Shown piece by piece: positions 38,346-47,984 of a DNA stretch of 64,000 bases. The DNA lies in the NCBI RefSeq assembly GCF_016862675.1, contig NZ_BONK01000008.1:181759-245758 (forward strand), read 5' to 3'. The position numbers and the translations under genes are program-made. This stretch comes from Cellulomonas chitinilytica (GTDB lineage: Bacteria; Actinomycetota; Actinomycetes; Actinomycetales; Cellulomonadaceae). Every line of letters starts with the position of its first letter. Position 1 is the first letter of the stretch. The notes beneath the pieces are model-generated. The model did no database searches. It was given only the letters and a program-made list of their open reading frames with translations, and was not told the DNA's origin.

Positions 38346-39128
38346 ATGACCACGACAGAGCGCGAGACCACCCGCAGGACGACGACCGCGACCTGGGTCG
38401 GCGGCCCGACGCTGCGGTTCACCTACGCCGGCCTGACGTTCCTCACCGACCCGACGTTCGACGACGCACCGGCCGACTACGCGGGCGGCGCGACCCTGCA
38501 CAAGCTCGTCGGCCCCGGGGTGCCCGTCGAGGACCTCGGCCACGTCGACGTGGTGCTGCTCTCGCACGACCAGCACGCCGACAACCTCGACGTCGCCGGC
38601 CGCGCCCTGCTCCCGTCGGTCCCGACGGTGCTCTCCACGCCCGACGCGGCCGCGCGGATCCCGGGAGTGCGTGGCCTCGCGCCGTGGGAGCAGGTCGCCC
38701 TCGGCGACGACGTCCGCGTGACGGCCGTGCCGGCGAGGCACGGTCCCGAGGGCGCGGAGGCGCTGAGCGGCGAGGTCACGGGCTTCGTCCTGGAGGCGCC
38801 GGGGGAGCGGACCGTCTACGTCTCTGGCGACAACGCCTCGCTCGACGTGCTGGACCAGGTGGCCCGCCGGTTCGACCGGATCGAGCTCGCGGTCCTGTTC
38901 GTCGGCGGCGCGAACGTCGGCCGCTTCGGCGCGGAGCCGCTCACGCTCGACGCCCCCCGGGCCGCGGCCGCCGCCGCGCTCCTGCCGCTCGCGACGGTGC
39001 TGCCCGTGCACCACACCGACTGGGCGCACTTCGTCGACCCGCTCTCGGCCGTGCAGGACCGGTTCGCGGCCGTCGGGGCGAGCGACAGGCTCGTGGTCCT
39101 CGGGCGGGGCGAGCCGACGCCCGTCTGA
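38346..39128 (+). CDS. Metallo-beta-lactamase fold hydrolase (UlaG-like)
   Basis: A 260-residue cytosolic protein. The metal motif is LLSHDQHADNLD, with the first histidine pair altered (HDQHxD, Gln in place of His), and VSGDNASLDV supplies the central Asp. HHTDWAHFVDPL is a later metal ligand candidate. The arrangement resembles UlaG-like enzymes that act on phosphate or lactone substrates. Divergence from the GlxA-type regulator suggests inducible expression. The substrate is unknown. Confidence 0.85.
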   Translation: MTTTERETTRRTTTATWVGGPTLRFTYAGLTFLTDPTFDDAPADYAGGATLHKLVGPGVPVEDLGHVDVVLLSHDQHADNLDVAGRALLPSVPTVLSTPDAAARIPGVRGLAPWEQVALGDDVRVTAVPARHGPEGAEALSGEVTGFVLEAPGERTVYVSGDNASLDVLDQVARRFDRIELAVLFVGGANVGRFGAEPLTLDAPRAAAAAALLPLATVLPVHHTDWAHFVDPLSAVQDRFAAVGASDRLVVLGRGEPTPV

Positions 39129-39143
39129 TCGTCGGTCGGCGCT

Positions 39144-39181
39144 CGCGGGACCCGGCGTGGGTCGCGCACCCGGGTCCCGCG
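39144..39181. terminator. Bidirectional terminator between convergent genes
   Basis: A 12-bp perfect stem (39144-39155 with 39170-39181) with a 14-nt loop lies between the metallo-hydrolase and winged-helix gene stops. Confidence 0.8.
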
Positions 39182-39189
39182 CGCCGGCG

Positions 39190-40359
39190 TCAGGCCGGAG
39201 CGGCGCCTCTGAACGCGGCGAGCCGCTCGTGCTCGGCGGCCACGGCGCGCCGCGTCGCTGCGTCCCACGGCACCCACTCGTCGAGCTCCAGCGCGAGCCG
39301 CCCGCCCGTCGCCCGGGGCCGCCAGGTGCCTGCGACCTCGCCGTCGACGAGCACGGCGCCCGGCCGGCCGAGCACAGGCCACAGGGCCTTGTGCCGGGCG
39401 GCGTCGGGCACGAGGAGCGTCCGGTCGCGTGCCTGCAGGAACAGGTCGTACGGCCCGACGAGGCGGACGGCCGGCGGCCCGTCGGCGTCCGCCGCGGCGT
39501 CGAGCGCCTCGACGTCGTCCGCGAGGAGGTCGGCCGTCCCGACGTCCGCGACCGCCACCGGGACGACGTCCGCCGGCCAGCGTGCGGCCACGTCCTTGAC
39601 GGGTGCGTCGAGGAAGGACGCGACCTGCTTCGGGGTCAGCGGTCCGAGCAGGTGCAGCACGAGCCGGACGAGGTCGAACGGCCCGTCGTCGCGGTCGTCG
39701 TCGGAGCGGGCGACCACCGCGACCTGCGCGGTCGGGAACCCGGGCGCGCGCCGGACGACCGGGGGTGAGGTGCCGGGCTCGAGCTCGAGACCGGCGTGCA
39801 GGGCGGCCAGGCGGAACGGCATCTCGTACATGTGGGTCGCGTGGCACGGCCCGCACCACCGCAGGTACGGCTCGGTGAGCTCCGCGGTCATGCGCGTCGA
39901 GAGGCTGCCCTTGTCGAGCGGGTGCGTCACCACGCGCCGCATGGTCCGCGCGACGTGCGCGAGCGCGTCGGTCGGGTCGATGCCCGCGGCGCGCAACGGG
40001 GTGGTGGCGTTGAGGAGTCGCTTGCCGGCGTCGGCGTCGGAGTACGGCCGCACGGCCCGCTGCACCGCGGGCAGGTCGTGGCGGCGGTACGCGTGGGGCG
40101 CGCCGCGCAGGGTCCAGGCGAGCGCGAGGTCGTCGGGCCAGTGCTGCGACGTGACGTCCGCGCCGCGGACGGCGAGCGCCCACAGCGACCCGTCGGGTCC
40201 CGTGTCCTGGACCCCGAGGTCGAGGGTGACGACGTCGGTCGGGGCACGGGCCGCGCCGGGTGCGCGGTCGAGCTGCTGGACGCGCACCCGGTGGCGCAGC
40301 ACCTGGCTGCGTGTCGCGGTGCGCGCCGCGCCGTCCCGTCCTGGTGTTCGCGAGGCCAC
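39190..40359 (-). CDS. Winged-helix DNA-binding protein, HTH_42/AlkX-AlkZ-like family
   Basis: A 389-residue protein. The N terminus SQVLRHRVRVQQLDR and the middle region HVARTMRRVVTHPLDKG fit PF06224 (DUF1006), a tandem winged-helix family that includes the crosslink glycosylases AlkX/YcaQ and AlkZ. The catalytic QΦQ/QΦD-type motif would be in VQQLD near the N terminus. I chose the GTG at 40359 because it follows a G-rich site and places that motif correctly; the upstream frame is antisense to other sequence. A repair role is possible but inferred. Confidence 0.78.
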   Translation of the reverse strand: MASRTPGRDGAARTATRSQVLRHRVRVQQLDRAPGAARAPTDVVTLDLGVQDTGPDGSLWALAVRGADVTSQHWPDDLALAWTLRGAPHAYRRHDLPAVQRAVRPYSDADAGKRLLNATTPLRAAGIDPTDALAHVARTMRRVVTHPLDKGSLSTRMTAELTEPYLRWCGPCHATHMYEMPFRLAALHAGLELEPGTSPPVVRRAPGFPTAQVAVVARSDDDRDDGPFDLVRLVLHLLGPLTPKQVASFLDAPVKDVAARWPADVVPVAVADVGTADLLADDVEALDAAADADGPPAVRLVGPYDLFLQARDRTLLVPDAARHKALWPVLGRPGAVLVDGEVAGTWRPRATGGRLALELDEWVPWDAATRRAVAAEHERLAAFRGAAPA

Positions 40360-40429
40360 CCCGCCACCGTGGCACGAGCCACCGACACCGGCCTGGCGCA
40401 CCGGCCGGCGCGCACCGGCCCCGCGCCGG

Positions 40430-41029
40430 TCAGGTGGGGGCGAGGAGGCCGGGCCCGGCTGCGCGGAGCGTCGACGCGTACCGTTCCCCGGCGACGGTCT
40501 CGTCGCCGGGGACCAGCCCGTCGAGCTCGAGCTCCACGAGCCCGTGCACGAGCGCCCACAGGCCGAGGGCCGCGCGCTCGGCTCCGTCAACGGGTGCGCC
40601 GCGGGCGACCAGGACGGTCGCGACCGCGTCGCGCAGCACGACGAACGTGGGCGCCTGCGTCATCGGCCCCCGCGAGCCGTCCTGCGCGCCGGCGCCGGGG
40701 GTGCCGAACATCGCACGGTAGAAGTGCGGCTCGTCGCGGGCGTAGCGACGGTAGGCCAGGCCGAGCGCCATCAGGTCGGCCTCCGGGTCGGCCGTGCGCG
40801 GGACGGCCGCGAGGCGGTCGGCGAAGCGGGCGAACGCCTCGTCGCCGACCGCCCGCACGAGCTCGGGCCGGCCGCCGAACAGCGAGTACACGGCCGACGT
40901 CGACGTCCCGGCCCGGGCGGCGACGTCACGGACGGTCAGGCCGCCGACGCCCTCGTCGGCCAGCGCGGCCGACGCCGCCTCGAGCAGCCGCGACCGCAGC
41001 GCGTCGTCGTGCAGTCGAGGCCGTCCCAT
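40430..41029 (-). CDS. TetR-family transcriptional regulator
   Basis: A 199-residue repressor-type protein. The HTH is DDALRSRLLEAASAALADEG then DVAARAGTSTSAVYSLFGGRPELV. The C-terminal region (YRRYARDEPHFYRAMF) fits the TetR_C WHG-type domain. The -10 TACACT (41041-41036) is 6 nt before the ATG. It is divergent from a small membrane protein gene across 75 bp containing GAAC-N3-GTTC. Confidence 0.9.
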   Translation of the reverse strand: MGRPRLHDDALRSRLLEAASAALADEGVGGLTVRDVAARAGTSTSAVYSLFGGRPELVRAVGDEAFARFADRLAAVPRTADPEADLMALGLAYRRYARDEPHFYRAMFGTPGAGAQDGSRGPMTQAPTFVVLRDAVATVLVARGAPVDGAERAALGLWALVHGLVELELDGLVPGDETVAGERYASTLRAAGPGLLAPT

Positions 41030-41035
41030 CCCGCG

Positions 41036-41041
41036 AGTGTA
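41036..41041 (-). promoter_or_regulatory. -10 element of tetR, leaderless predicted
   Basis: TACACT on the minus strand ends 6 nt before the tetR ATG. Confidence 0.65.
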
Positions 41042-41062
41042 GAAGTGTTGACGAGGGTTTGC

Positions 41063-41073
41063 GAACGGTGTTC
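41063..41073. promoter_or_regulatory. Candidate TetR operator GAAC-N3-GTTC
   Basis: An 11-bp interrupted palindrome lies in the 75-bp divergent region between tetR and the membrane protein gene. Its position fits control of both genes. It is short, so chance cannot be excluded. Confidence 0.4.
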
Positions 41074-41104
41074 CATAACAACGTCTGGAAACCGAGGAGG
41101 CGAG

Positions 41105-41515
41105 ATGCTCGAGCTCACCGACGCCGCACGCGTCACCGCAGGGATCGTCGCGCTGACCGTCGTCGGCATCGAGTCCGGCGGATGGTTCCTGTTCCGCGTC
41201 ACGACCGGGCGGGAGCAGGCGACCGACTTCCAGCGCGCCTTCTACCGCGCCGGCCACGCCCACGCCGGGGTGCTCGTCACGCTGGGGCTGGTCTGCGTGC
41301 TGCTCGGCGAGGCGACCACGCTCGGCGGCGGATGGCGGTGGCTCGCGCAGACCGGCGTCCTCGTCGCGGCCGTCCTGCTGCCCGCGGGGTTCTTCCTGTC
41401 GGCGATCGGCCGGGGCCGGGAGCGGCCCAACCGGTGGGTCGCCCTGCTCGCGGTCGGCGCGGCGGTCCTCGCCGCAGGCGTCGTGACGCTGGGCGTCGGG
41501 CTGATCCGCGGATGA
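41105..41515 (+). CDS. Small four-helix membrane protein, unknown function
   Basis: A 136-residue hydrophobic protein with four predicted membrane helices. A His-rich turn (GHAHAGV) follows the first helix and charged segment (REQATDFQRAFYRAGHAHAG). The ATG at 41105 follows GAGGAGG. Because it diverges from a TetR gene it is likely the regulated target. I do not recognise the family. Confidence 0.75.
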   Translation: MLELTDAARVTAGIVALTVVGIESGGWFLFRVTTGREQATDFQRAFYRAGHAHAGVLVTLGLVCVLLGEATTLGGGWRWLAQTGVLVAAVLLPAGFFLSAIGRGRERPNRWVALLAVGAAVLAAGVVTLGVGLIRG

Positions 41516-41565
41516 GGTGCGACGACACGCACCCCCGGGCGCCGTCCTGCGGCACCGACCCCGGC

Positions 41566-41571
41566 TAGTTT
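41566..41571 (+). promoter_or_regulatory. -10 element of ftsK, leaderless predicted
   Basis: TAGTTT ends 7 nt before the ftsK ATG at 41579, identical in spacing to proS and thyA. Confidence 0.7.
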
Positions 41572-41578
41572 GAGGACC

Positions 41579-44281
41579 ATGGCGACACGTACGTCTTCCC
41601 CACGGCCGCGCAACGGCGCGTCCGGTGCCGCCGCCAGCCCTCGGTCCTCGGGTCGTCCGGCCGCGGCGCGCAACGGCTCGACACGCCCGGGCGCGCGGAC
41701 ACCGGCACCCGCACCGCGCCGGCCGGCGTTGCCGCTGCGCATGATCCGCGGCGTCTGGATGGGCTCCGCGCACCTCGTCGGTGGCGCCGCGCGCCACCTC
41801 GGCCACGGCGCACGGGACCTCGATCCGTCGCACCGCCGTGACGGGCTCGCGTTCACGCTCCTGGGGCTCGCGATCGTCGTCGCGGCGCGCGAGTGGTGGA
41901 ACCTGTCCGGCACCGCCGGCACCGCCGTGCACGCGATCGTCGCCGGCAGCTTCGGCCGGGTCGGGGTCGCCGTCCCCGTCGTCCTGCTCGGCCTCGCCGT
42001 CCGGCTCATGCGGCACCCCGACCGGGTCCAGGCCAACTCGCGCATCACCATCGGGATCACCGCGATCACGCTCGCCGTCTGCGGGCTCGTGCACCTCGGG
42101 CAGGGCCTGCCGGGCACGGACGACTTCCCGGCCCTGCGCACCGCCGGAGGGATGGTCGGCTACCTCGTCGGCACCCCGCTGGCCAGCCTGCTCACCACCG
42201 GGGTCGCCGTCGCGCTCCTGCTGCTGCTCGCGTTCTTCGGCGTGCTCGTCGTGACCGCGACGCCCGTGCACCAGATCGTGCCCCGGCTGCGCGGCGTGTA
42301 CGACCGGCTCACGGGGAACCACCGCACCGCCGAGGAGGCCGATCAGGACGACGCGCCCCTCGTCATCAACGCCGGGCACACCGCCGTCGAGGAGGTCGAG
42401 CCGCCCGCTCGCAAGCGCGGGCTGCTCGGCCGGCGCCGCCGCGCCGAGAGCGTCGACGACGCCGACCCCACCCGCCTCGACGCGTACGTCGGCGACGAGG
42501 CGTTCGAGCGTGCCGCTCTCGTCGACGCGGCCCGCCGCGCGGAGGAGGAGGCGGAGGCGGAGGCCGCCGCCCCGGTGACCGCGCCCACCGAGGTCGTCAC
42601 CCCCCGCCGGGTGAAGGAGCTCGTCGCCCCCGAGCCGAAGGGCGTCCCGCGCGGCGAGCAGCCCATGCTCGAGGGCGACGTGCTCTACACGCTCCCGTCC
42701 GAGGACAGCCTCGCCAAGGGGGCGCCGCACAAGGTGCGGTCGGCCGCGAACGACCGGGTCGTCGAGTCCCTCACGTCCGTGCTCGAGGCGTTCGAGATCG
42801 ACGCGAAGGTCACCGGGTTCACCCGCGGGCCGACCGTCACGCGGTACGAGGTCGAGCTCGGGCAGGCCGTGAAGGTCGAGCGGGTCACCGCCCTGAGCAA
42901 GAACATCGCCTACGCCGTCGCGAGCGCGGACGTGCGGATCCTGTCCCCGATCCCCGGCAAGTCCGCGATCGGCATCGAGATCCCGAACACCGACCGCGAG
43001 ACCGTCTCGCTCGGCGACGTGCTGCGCTCGAGCGCCGCCAAGCGCACCGAGCACCCGATGGTCATCGGCGTCGGCAAGGACGTCGAGGGCGGGTACGTCA
43101 CCGCGAACCTCGCGAAGATGCCGCACCTGCTCGTCGCCGGCGCCACCGGCGCGGGCAAGTCCAGCTTCGTGAACTCGATGATCGTCTCGATCCTCATGCG
43201 GTCCACGCCCGACGAGGTCCGCATGGTGCTCGTCGACCCCAAGCGCGTCGAGCTGACGATCTACGAGGGCATCCCGCACCTCATCACCCCCATCATCACC
43301 AACCCGAAGAAGGCCGCCGAGGCCCTCGAGTGGGTGGTCCGGGAGATGGAGGCGCGGTACGACGACCTCGCGATGTTCGGGTTCAAGCACGTCGACGACT
43401 TCAACGTCGCGGTGCGGGCCGGGAAGGTGAAACCGCTGCCCGGGTCGGAGCGAAAGATCGCGACCTACCCGTATCTCCTTGTGATCGTCGACGAGCTTGC
43501 CGATCTGATGATGGTGGCCCCCAGGGACGTCGAGGCGTCGATCCAGCGCATCACCCAGCTCGCGCGCGCCGCGGGCATCCACCTGGTGCTCGCGACGCAG
43601 CGGCCGTCGGTCGACGTCGTGACCGGTCTCATCAAGGCGAACGTGCCGTCCCGGCTCGCGTTCGCGACGAGCTCGCTCACGGACTCGCGCGTCGTCCTCG
43701 ACCAGCCCGGCGCCGAGAAGCTCATCGGCCAGGGCGACGCGCTGTTTCTCCCGATGGGCGCGGCGAAGCCCATGCGCACGCAGGGCGCCTGGGTCTCGGA
43801 GTCCGAGATCCACGCGGTCGTCGAGCACGTCAAGAAGCAGCTCAAGCCCGTGTACCGGCAGGACGTCGCGGTCGCGGCCGCCAAGAAGCAGGTGGACGAG
43901 GACATCGGCGACGACCTCGACCTGCTGCTGCAGGCCGCGGAGCTCGTCGTCACCACCCAGTTCGGGTCGACGTCGATGCTGCAGCGCAAGCTGCGGGTCG
44001 GGTTCGCCAAGGCCGGCCGCCTGATGGACCTGCTCGAGTCCCGCGAGATCGTCGGCCCGTCCGAGGGGTCGAAGGCGCGCGAGGTGCTCGTGCAGCCCGA
44101 CGACCTCGCCGCGACCCTGGCGATGCTGCGCGGCGACCAGGGCGGTGGCACGGACGGCGGCGCCGGCGACCGGTACGCCGCGGACGACGGCGCGATGCCG
44201 GGCGACCCGCCCGTCGCGACCGACTACTTCGACGACGCGGAGGAGGACGACGCCGGCCGCTGGTCCGGCGGGGCTCGGTGA
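41579..44281 (+). CDS. ftsK: FtsK/SpoIIIE DNA translocase
   Basis: A 900-residue septal motor that pumps chromosomal DNA during division. A basic N terminus and four membrane helices (about residues 95-235) anchor it. A charged linker leads to the alpha domain and the RecA-like motor with Walker A GATGAGKS at residues 521-528 and [10 protein letters not shown] as Walker B. The C-terminal gamma winged helix is [29 protein letters not shown]. The stop overlaps the GTG of a GGDEF-EAL gene by GTGA. Confidence 0.97.
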   Translation: MATRTSSPRPRNGASGAAASPRSSGRPAAARNGSTRPGARTPAPAPRRPALPLRMIRGVWMGSAHLVGGAARHLGHGARDLDPSHRRDGLAFTLLGLAIVVAAREWWNLSGTAGTAVHAIVAGSFGRVGVAVPVVLLGLAVRLMRHPDRVQANSRITIGITAITLAVCGLVHLGQGLPGTDDFPALRTAGGMVGYLVGTPLASLLTTGVAVALLLLLAFFGVLVVTATPVHQIVPRLRGVYDRLTGNHRTAEEADQDDAPLVINAGHTAVEEVEPPARKRGLLGRRRRAESVDDADPTRLDAYVGDEAFERAALVDAARRAEEEAEAEAAAPVTAPTEVVTPRRVKELVAPEPKGVPRGEQPMLEGDVLYTLPSEDSLAKGAPHKVRSAANDRVVESLTSVLEAFEIDAKVTGFTRGPTVTRYEVELGQAVKVERVTALSKNIAYAVASADVRILSPIPGKSAIGIEIPNTDRETVSLGDVLRSSAAKRTEHPMVIGVGKDVEGGYVTANLAKMPHLLVAGATGAGKSSFVNSMIVSILMRSTPDEVRMVLVDPKRVELTIYEGIPHLITPIITNPKKAAEALEWVVREMEARYDDLAMFGFKHVDDFNVAVRAGKVKPLPGSERKIATYPYLLVIVDELADLMMVAPRDVEASIQRITQLARAAGIHLVLATQRPSVDVVTGLIKANVPSRLAFATSSLTDSRVVLDQPGAEKLIGQGDALFLPMGAAKPMRTQGAWVSESEIHAVVEHVKKQLKPVYRQDVAVAAAKKQVDEDIGDDLDLLLQAAELVVTTQFGSTSMLQRKLRVGFAKAGRLMDLLESREIVGPSEGSKAREVLVQPDDLAATLAMLRGDQGGGTDGGAGDRYAADDGAMPGDPPVATDYFDDAEEDDAGRWSGGAR

Positions 44282-46470
44282 TCGCAGCCGTCGCGGCGCC
44301 GCTCGGTGTGGTCAGTCTCGGCATCGCCGTCGTCGCCGTCATCGCGCTGGTCACGGTCCTCGTCCTGCTCGGCAGGCAGCGGGCGCAGGTGCGCCAGGCG
44401 AACGAGCTCGTCGAGATCTCCCGCGAGCTGCGCCACCGGTACGACGCGCTGCAGTCGGTGACGAAGGAGGGCGTGCTCGTCCAGTCGCTCGGCGGTCACG
44501 TGCTCGACATCTCCGAGCGCGCCGCCGCCATCCTCGGGGTCGACGCGTCCACGTCGGTGGGCCTGCGGGTGGCGAACCTGCCGATGGTCCTGGTCAACGA
44601 GCAGGGCCTCGCGATGAACCCGGCCGCGGTCCTCGGTCACAGCGGTCTGCCCGCCCGGGGCGGTCAGGAGTCCGAGCTCGTCGGTGTCGCGCTGCCCGGG
44701 GCCCTGGGCACGCCGCCGCGGATGGTGCAGGTGTCGAGCCAGCTCGTGCCCGGCGCTGACGGCGAGTCCGCCGCCGTGCTCACCACGCTCGTCGACGTGA
44801 CCGGTCGGCGTGAGGTCGAGGCGGCCCTCACCCGGTCGGAGATGCAGTTCCGGGTCGCGATGGAGAACGCGCCCATCGGCATGGCGCTCGTCGACCTGGA
44901 CTGGCGGATCGTCGAGGCCAACGCGGCGTTCGCCGAGCTCCTGGGGACGAGCGTCGGGGCCTTGCGCGGCTACCTCATGGAGGACCTGTCGACGCCCGAG
45001 GAGCGCGCCGCCGAACGCCTCGAGGTCGACCGGCTGCTGGGCGGGGGCCAGCACCGGTTCTCCCTCGAGAAGCGCTACCAGCGCGCCGACGACCACCTGG
45101 TCTGGGTGGTGCTCGACACCGCGCTCGTCCGGACGCCGGCGGGCGACCCCGACCACTTCGTCGTGCAGGTCCGCGACTCGACGGAGTCCCGCCTGCAGGC
45201 CGAGATGCTCACGCACCGCGCGATGCACGACCCGCTCACGGGCCTCGCGAACCGCACCCTCCTGCAGGAGGTCCTGCAGTCGGTGCTCGAGCAGCCAGGG
45301 GTCGTGGACCGCGTCGCGGTGCTCGCGTGCGACCTCGACGGGTTCAAGGAGATCAACGACCGGTACGGGCACGCCGCGGGCGACGAGGTGCTGGTGCACG
45401 TCGCGGGTGTGCTCCGGGCGGCGACCGCCCGCCGGGGCACGGTCTCCCGGCTGGGCGGCGACGAGTTCGTGGTCGTCGTGCAGGACCCGGACGGGCCGCG
45501 CGCCGTGTTCGAGGTCGCGACGGCCATCCACGCGGCGCTCCACGAGCCGGTCCGGGTGGCCCGGCGACGGCTCACGGTCGCCGCGAGCATCGGCATCGCG
45601 CTCGCCTCTCCGGACCTGATCGAGGGCGGCGCGCCGTCGCTGCTGGCAGCCGCCGACGCCGCGCTGTACCGCGCGAAGGGCGCCGGGCGGGGGCGGACCG
45701 AGGTGTACGAGCCGTCCATGGAGCAGGCGACCACCGCCGGCGTGCACCGGGAGCTGATCGCCGCGATCGAGCACGACCAGCTCGTCGTGCACTACCAGCC
45801 GATCGTCGACCTCACCGACCTGCAGGTCGTCGGGTACGAGGCGCTCGTCCGGTGGCAGCACCCGCACCGGGGGCTCCTGCTGCCCGGGGCGTTCCTGTCG
45901 TCGATCCAGGAGGCCGGGCTGTCCGTGCCCCTCGGCCAGCTCGTCGCCACCCAGGTCGTCGACTTCGTCGCGCACACCAGCGACCAGACCCGGTGGGTGT
46001 CGGTGAACGTGTCCGCGGACCAGCTCGGGGACGGGGAGTTCGCGACGACGCTGCTCGCGGAGATCTCGCGGCACCGTGTCGCGCCGGGCCGGATCGTGGT
46101 CGAGCTCACCGAGTCGTCGCTCGTCGCGTCGGGCACGCGCATCCGGCACGAGCTCACGCAGCTCTCGGCCGCCGGGGTGCCGATCCTGCTCGACGACTTC
46201 GGCACGGGGGTCTCGCCGCTGTCGTACCTGCGCGACCTGCCCGTCGCGGGCGTCAAGCTCGACATGTCGTTCACCTCGGGGATCCCCGAGGACCCGACGG
46301 CCGGGCGGGTGGCGCGCGCGCTCGGCGCGCTGGCGCGTGAGCTCGCCATGGTCACCATCGCCGAGGGCATCGAGAACGAGCAGCAGGCCGACTACCTGCA
46401 CCGCAACGGGTGGCGCTACGGCCAGGGGTGGCTGTTCGGCGGAGCCCAGCCGGGCGAGTCGATCCCCTGA
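44278..46470 (+). CDS. Membrane-anchored PAS-GGDEF-EAL cyclic-di-GMP protein
   Basis: A 730-residue signalling protein. One N-terminal membrane helix (about 10-32) is followed by two PAS-like domains (about 45-180 and 185-305). The GGDEF domain has an intact LGGDEF at 392-397, and the EAL domain an intact EAL at 521-523 with ELTES, DDFGTG and [10 protein letters not shown]. Both cyclase and phosphodiesterase activity are therefore possible. It overlaps ftsK by 4 nt, an unusual coupling of c-di-GMP turnover to a division motor. Which activity prevails is not predictable. Confidence 0.93.
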   Translation: MIAAVAAPLGVVSLGIAVVAVIALVTVLVLLGRQRAQVRQANELVEISRELRHRYDALQSVTKEGVLVQSLGGHVLDISERAAAILGVDASTSVGLRVANLPMVLVNEQGLAMNPAAVLGHSGLPARGGQESELVGVALPGALGTPPRMVQVSSQLVPGADGESAAVLTTLVDVTGRREVEAALTRSEMQFRVAMENAPIGMALVDLDWRIVEANAAFAELLGTSVGALRGYLMEDLSTPEERAAERLEVDRLLGGGQHRFSLEKRYQRADDHLVWVVLDTALVRTPAGDPDHFVVQVRDSTESRLQAEMLTHRAMHDPLTGLANRTLLQEVLQSVLEQPGVVDRVAVLACDLDGFKEINDRYGHAAGDEVLVHVAGVLRAATARRGTVSRLGGDEFVVVVQDPDGPRAVFEVATAIHAALHEPVRVARRRLTVAASIGIALASPDLIEGGAPSLLAAADAALYRAKGAGRGRTEVYEPSMEQATTAGVHRELIAAIEHDQLVVHYQPIVDLTDLQVVGYEALVRWQHPHRGLLLPGAFLSSIQEAGLSVPLGQLVATQVVDFVAHTSDQTRWVSVNVSADQLGDGEFATTLLAEISRHRVAPGRIVVELTESSLVASGTRIRHELTQLSAAGVPILLDDFGTGVSPLSYLRDLPVAGVKLDMSFTSGIPEDPTAGRVARALGALARELAMVTIAEGIENEQQADYLHRNGWRYGQGWLFGGAQPGESIP

Positions 46471-46492
46471 CCCGCGGCTGAGGTCTCCGCCT

Positions 46493-46544
46493 TCAGCGGG
46501 TGCGGGGGACCACGACCGTCAGCGGGTGCGGGGGACCACGACCG
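46493..46544. repeat. 26-bp perfect tandem duplication at the capA 3' end
   Basis: 46493-46518 and 46519-46544 are identical. The second copy is the last eight codons and stop of minus-strand capA; the first copy is the same sequence placed after the stop. As 26 is not a multiple of three, the extra stop is in another frame. Confidence 0.95.
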
Positions 46545-47898
46545 GCGGCGGGCCGGTCGAGGTCACCGGCGCCGACCGCTCCGGCGCCTGCGTCCCCGCG
46601 GCGGCCCGCACGCGGGCACCCCGGTCCGCGACCTGCGCCGCCGGGAGCGTGCCGGTGCCGTCGGGGATGTCGGCGAGCGCGTGCACCTGGTGCCCGCCGG
46701 TCCGGTCGACGGTGACCGGGGTCCACTCGACGCCGGTGACGCGTGCGGGTCCCGGGGGCCGGCCGGTGCCGGGGTCCGCGCCGGTGGCCAGCACGTGCGC
46801 CGTGAGCAGCAGCCCGGAGGCGGTGTCGGGCGAGCAGCAGGCGCCGTCCTGGTTCGACAGCAGGTTCCCCAGCCCGTAGGCGACCCACATGCCCTCGCCC
46901 CGCGGCCCGCCGGCGAGCCGGACCACCGGCTGCGGCACGTGCGCGTGGTGCCCGAGGACCAGGTCGACGACCCCGGAGTCGGCGATCGCCTGGTCGATCG
47001 CGACCTGCTCCTGGGTCGGGTCCGTCCGGTACTCGACGCAGCAGTGGATGCTCGCGACGACGAGGTCCGCCCCGGCCGCACGGGCGGCGGTCGCCTGGGC
47101 GACGAGCGCGGGGACGTCGATCCGGTCGACGGACCACGGCTTGTCGGGGTCGACGGGCATGCCGTTGGTGCCGTACGTCGCCGACAGGTGCGCCACGGTG
47201 ATCGTGCGGCGGCCCGCCCGCTCGAGCCGGTAGAGCTGGGGCTGCGTCTGCTCGACGGCGGTCCGGGCCGTGCCGACGTGGCCGAGGCCCGCGGCGTCGA
47301 GCGCGTCGAGCGTGGCGGTGACACCGGCGAAGCCTCGGTCGACCGCGTGGTTGGAGGCGGTCGAGCAGCCGTCCCAGCCGTGCGCCGCCAGCCCTGCCGC
47401 GATCTGCGACGGGATGCCGAAGACCGGGAACCCGCTGGGTCGTGTCCCCGCGGGCGCCACGGGCACCTCGAGGTGGCACAGCGCCAGGTCGGCCGGCCCG
47501 ACCCACCGGTCGAGCGGGGCGAGCAGCGGCCCGAAGTCGTACCCGTCCGCCGTGCGGGCCGACCCGACGACGGGCAGGTGCGGCAGCACGTCCCCCGCGG
47601 CGACGATCGTCAGCTCGGCGTCCGGCTCGGGATCCGGCTCGGGCGCCGCCTGGGGTGCGGCCACCGACGTGGGCGCGGGCTCCGGTGCCGCAGGCGCCGG
47701 TGTGCTCGGTGCGGCCGGCGGTGCCGGTGCGGTGGTGGCGCCGACCACGGCGTGCTCCACGTCGCCGTGCGCGGTCGAGCGGGTGTGCTCGGTGGCGGCG
47801 CCCGTCAGCGCGCCGCTCACGGTGCCGACGACGACGAGCACCGCGGCGAGACCCGAGCGCCACGGTGATCTCCGACGGCCGCGCGCGTGGCGAGTCAC
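46519..47898 (-). CDS. CapA-family (poly-gamma-glutamate synthesis-type) exported metallophosphatase-like protein
   Basis: A 459-residue protein with a short N-terminal membrane/signal segment (GLAAVLVVVGTVSGALTGA), then an Ala/Pro/Glu-rich linker and the CapA domain. Landmarks are LTIVAAGDVLPH, ALCHLEVPVAP, ASNHAVDRG and VVASIHCCVEYR, ending with LGHHAHVPQPV. The GTG at 47898 lies 6 nt after TACCGT, supporting a leaderless start; the longer frame from 47943 would remove the promoter into the gene. No capB/capC lies nearby, so polyglutamate synthesis is doubtful and the substrate is unknown. Confidence 0.88.
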   Translation of the reverse strand: MTRHARGRRRSPWRSGLAAVLVVVGTVSGALTGAATEHTRSTAHGDVEHAVVGATTAPAPPAAPSTPAPAAPEPAPTSVAAPQAAPEPDPEPDAELTIVAAGDVLPHLPVVGSARTADGYDFGPLLAPLDRWVGPADLALCHLEVPVAPAGTRPSGFPVFGIPSQIAAGLAAHGWDGCSTASNHAVDRGFAGVTATLDALDAAGLGHVGTARTAVEQTQPQLYRLERAGRRTITVAHLSATYGTNGMPVDPDKPWSVDRIDVPALVAQATAARAAGADLVVASIHCCVEYRTDPTQEQVAIDQAIADSGVVDLVLGHHAHVPQPVVRLAGGPRGEGMWVAYGLGNLLSNQDGACCSPDTASGLLLTAHVLATGADPGTGRPPGPARVTGVEWTPVTVDRTGGHQVHALADIPDGTGTLPAAQVADRGARVRAAAGTQAPERSAPVTSTGPPPVVVPRTR

Positions 47899-47904
47899 GG
47901 AGGG

Positions 47905-47910
47905 ACGGTA
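47905..47910 (-). promoter_or_regulatory. -10 element of capA, leaderless predicted
   Basis: TACCGT on the minus strand ends 6 nt before the GTG and abuts the palindrome at 47911-47926. Confidence 0.65.
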
Positions 47911-47926
47911 ATGGACGTTCGTCCAT
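47911..47926. promoter_or_regulatory. Palindromic operator candidate in the capA promoter
   Basis: ATGGACG-TT-CGTCCAT is a 16-bp palindrome with perfect 7-bp arms. It lies directly upstream of the capA -10, where a bound dimer would block RNA polymerase. pgsA starts 59 bp away on the other strand. The regulator is unknown. Confidence 0.65.
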
Positions 47927-47972
47927 CTGCGTGACCGCCGCACGGGTGCACGGCGAGCGGTGCGCGCCGCTC

Positions 47973-47978
47973 TACGCT
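47973..47978 (+). promoter_or_regulatory. -10 element of pgsA, leaderless predicted
   Basis: TACGCT ends 6 nt before the pgsA GTG and fits TANNNT. Confidence 0.65.
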
Positions 47979-47984
47979 GTCCGG

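Noticed and set aside
37349..41515. Large plus-strand frame ending in the small membrane protein gene
   Set aside because: Only its last 411 bp from the ATG at 41105 are plausible. The rest is antisense to several real genes.
47899..47943. Longer capA start at 47943
   Set aside because: It would place the -10 and the palindrome inside the coding region. The GTG at 47898 gives a normal signal segment.
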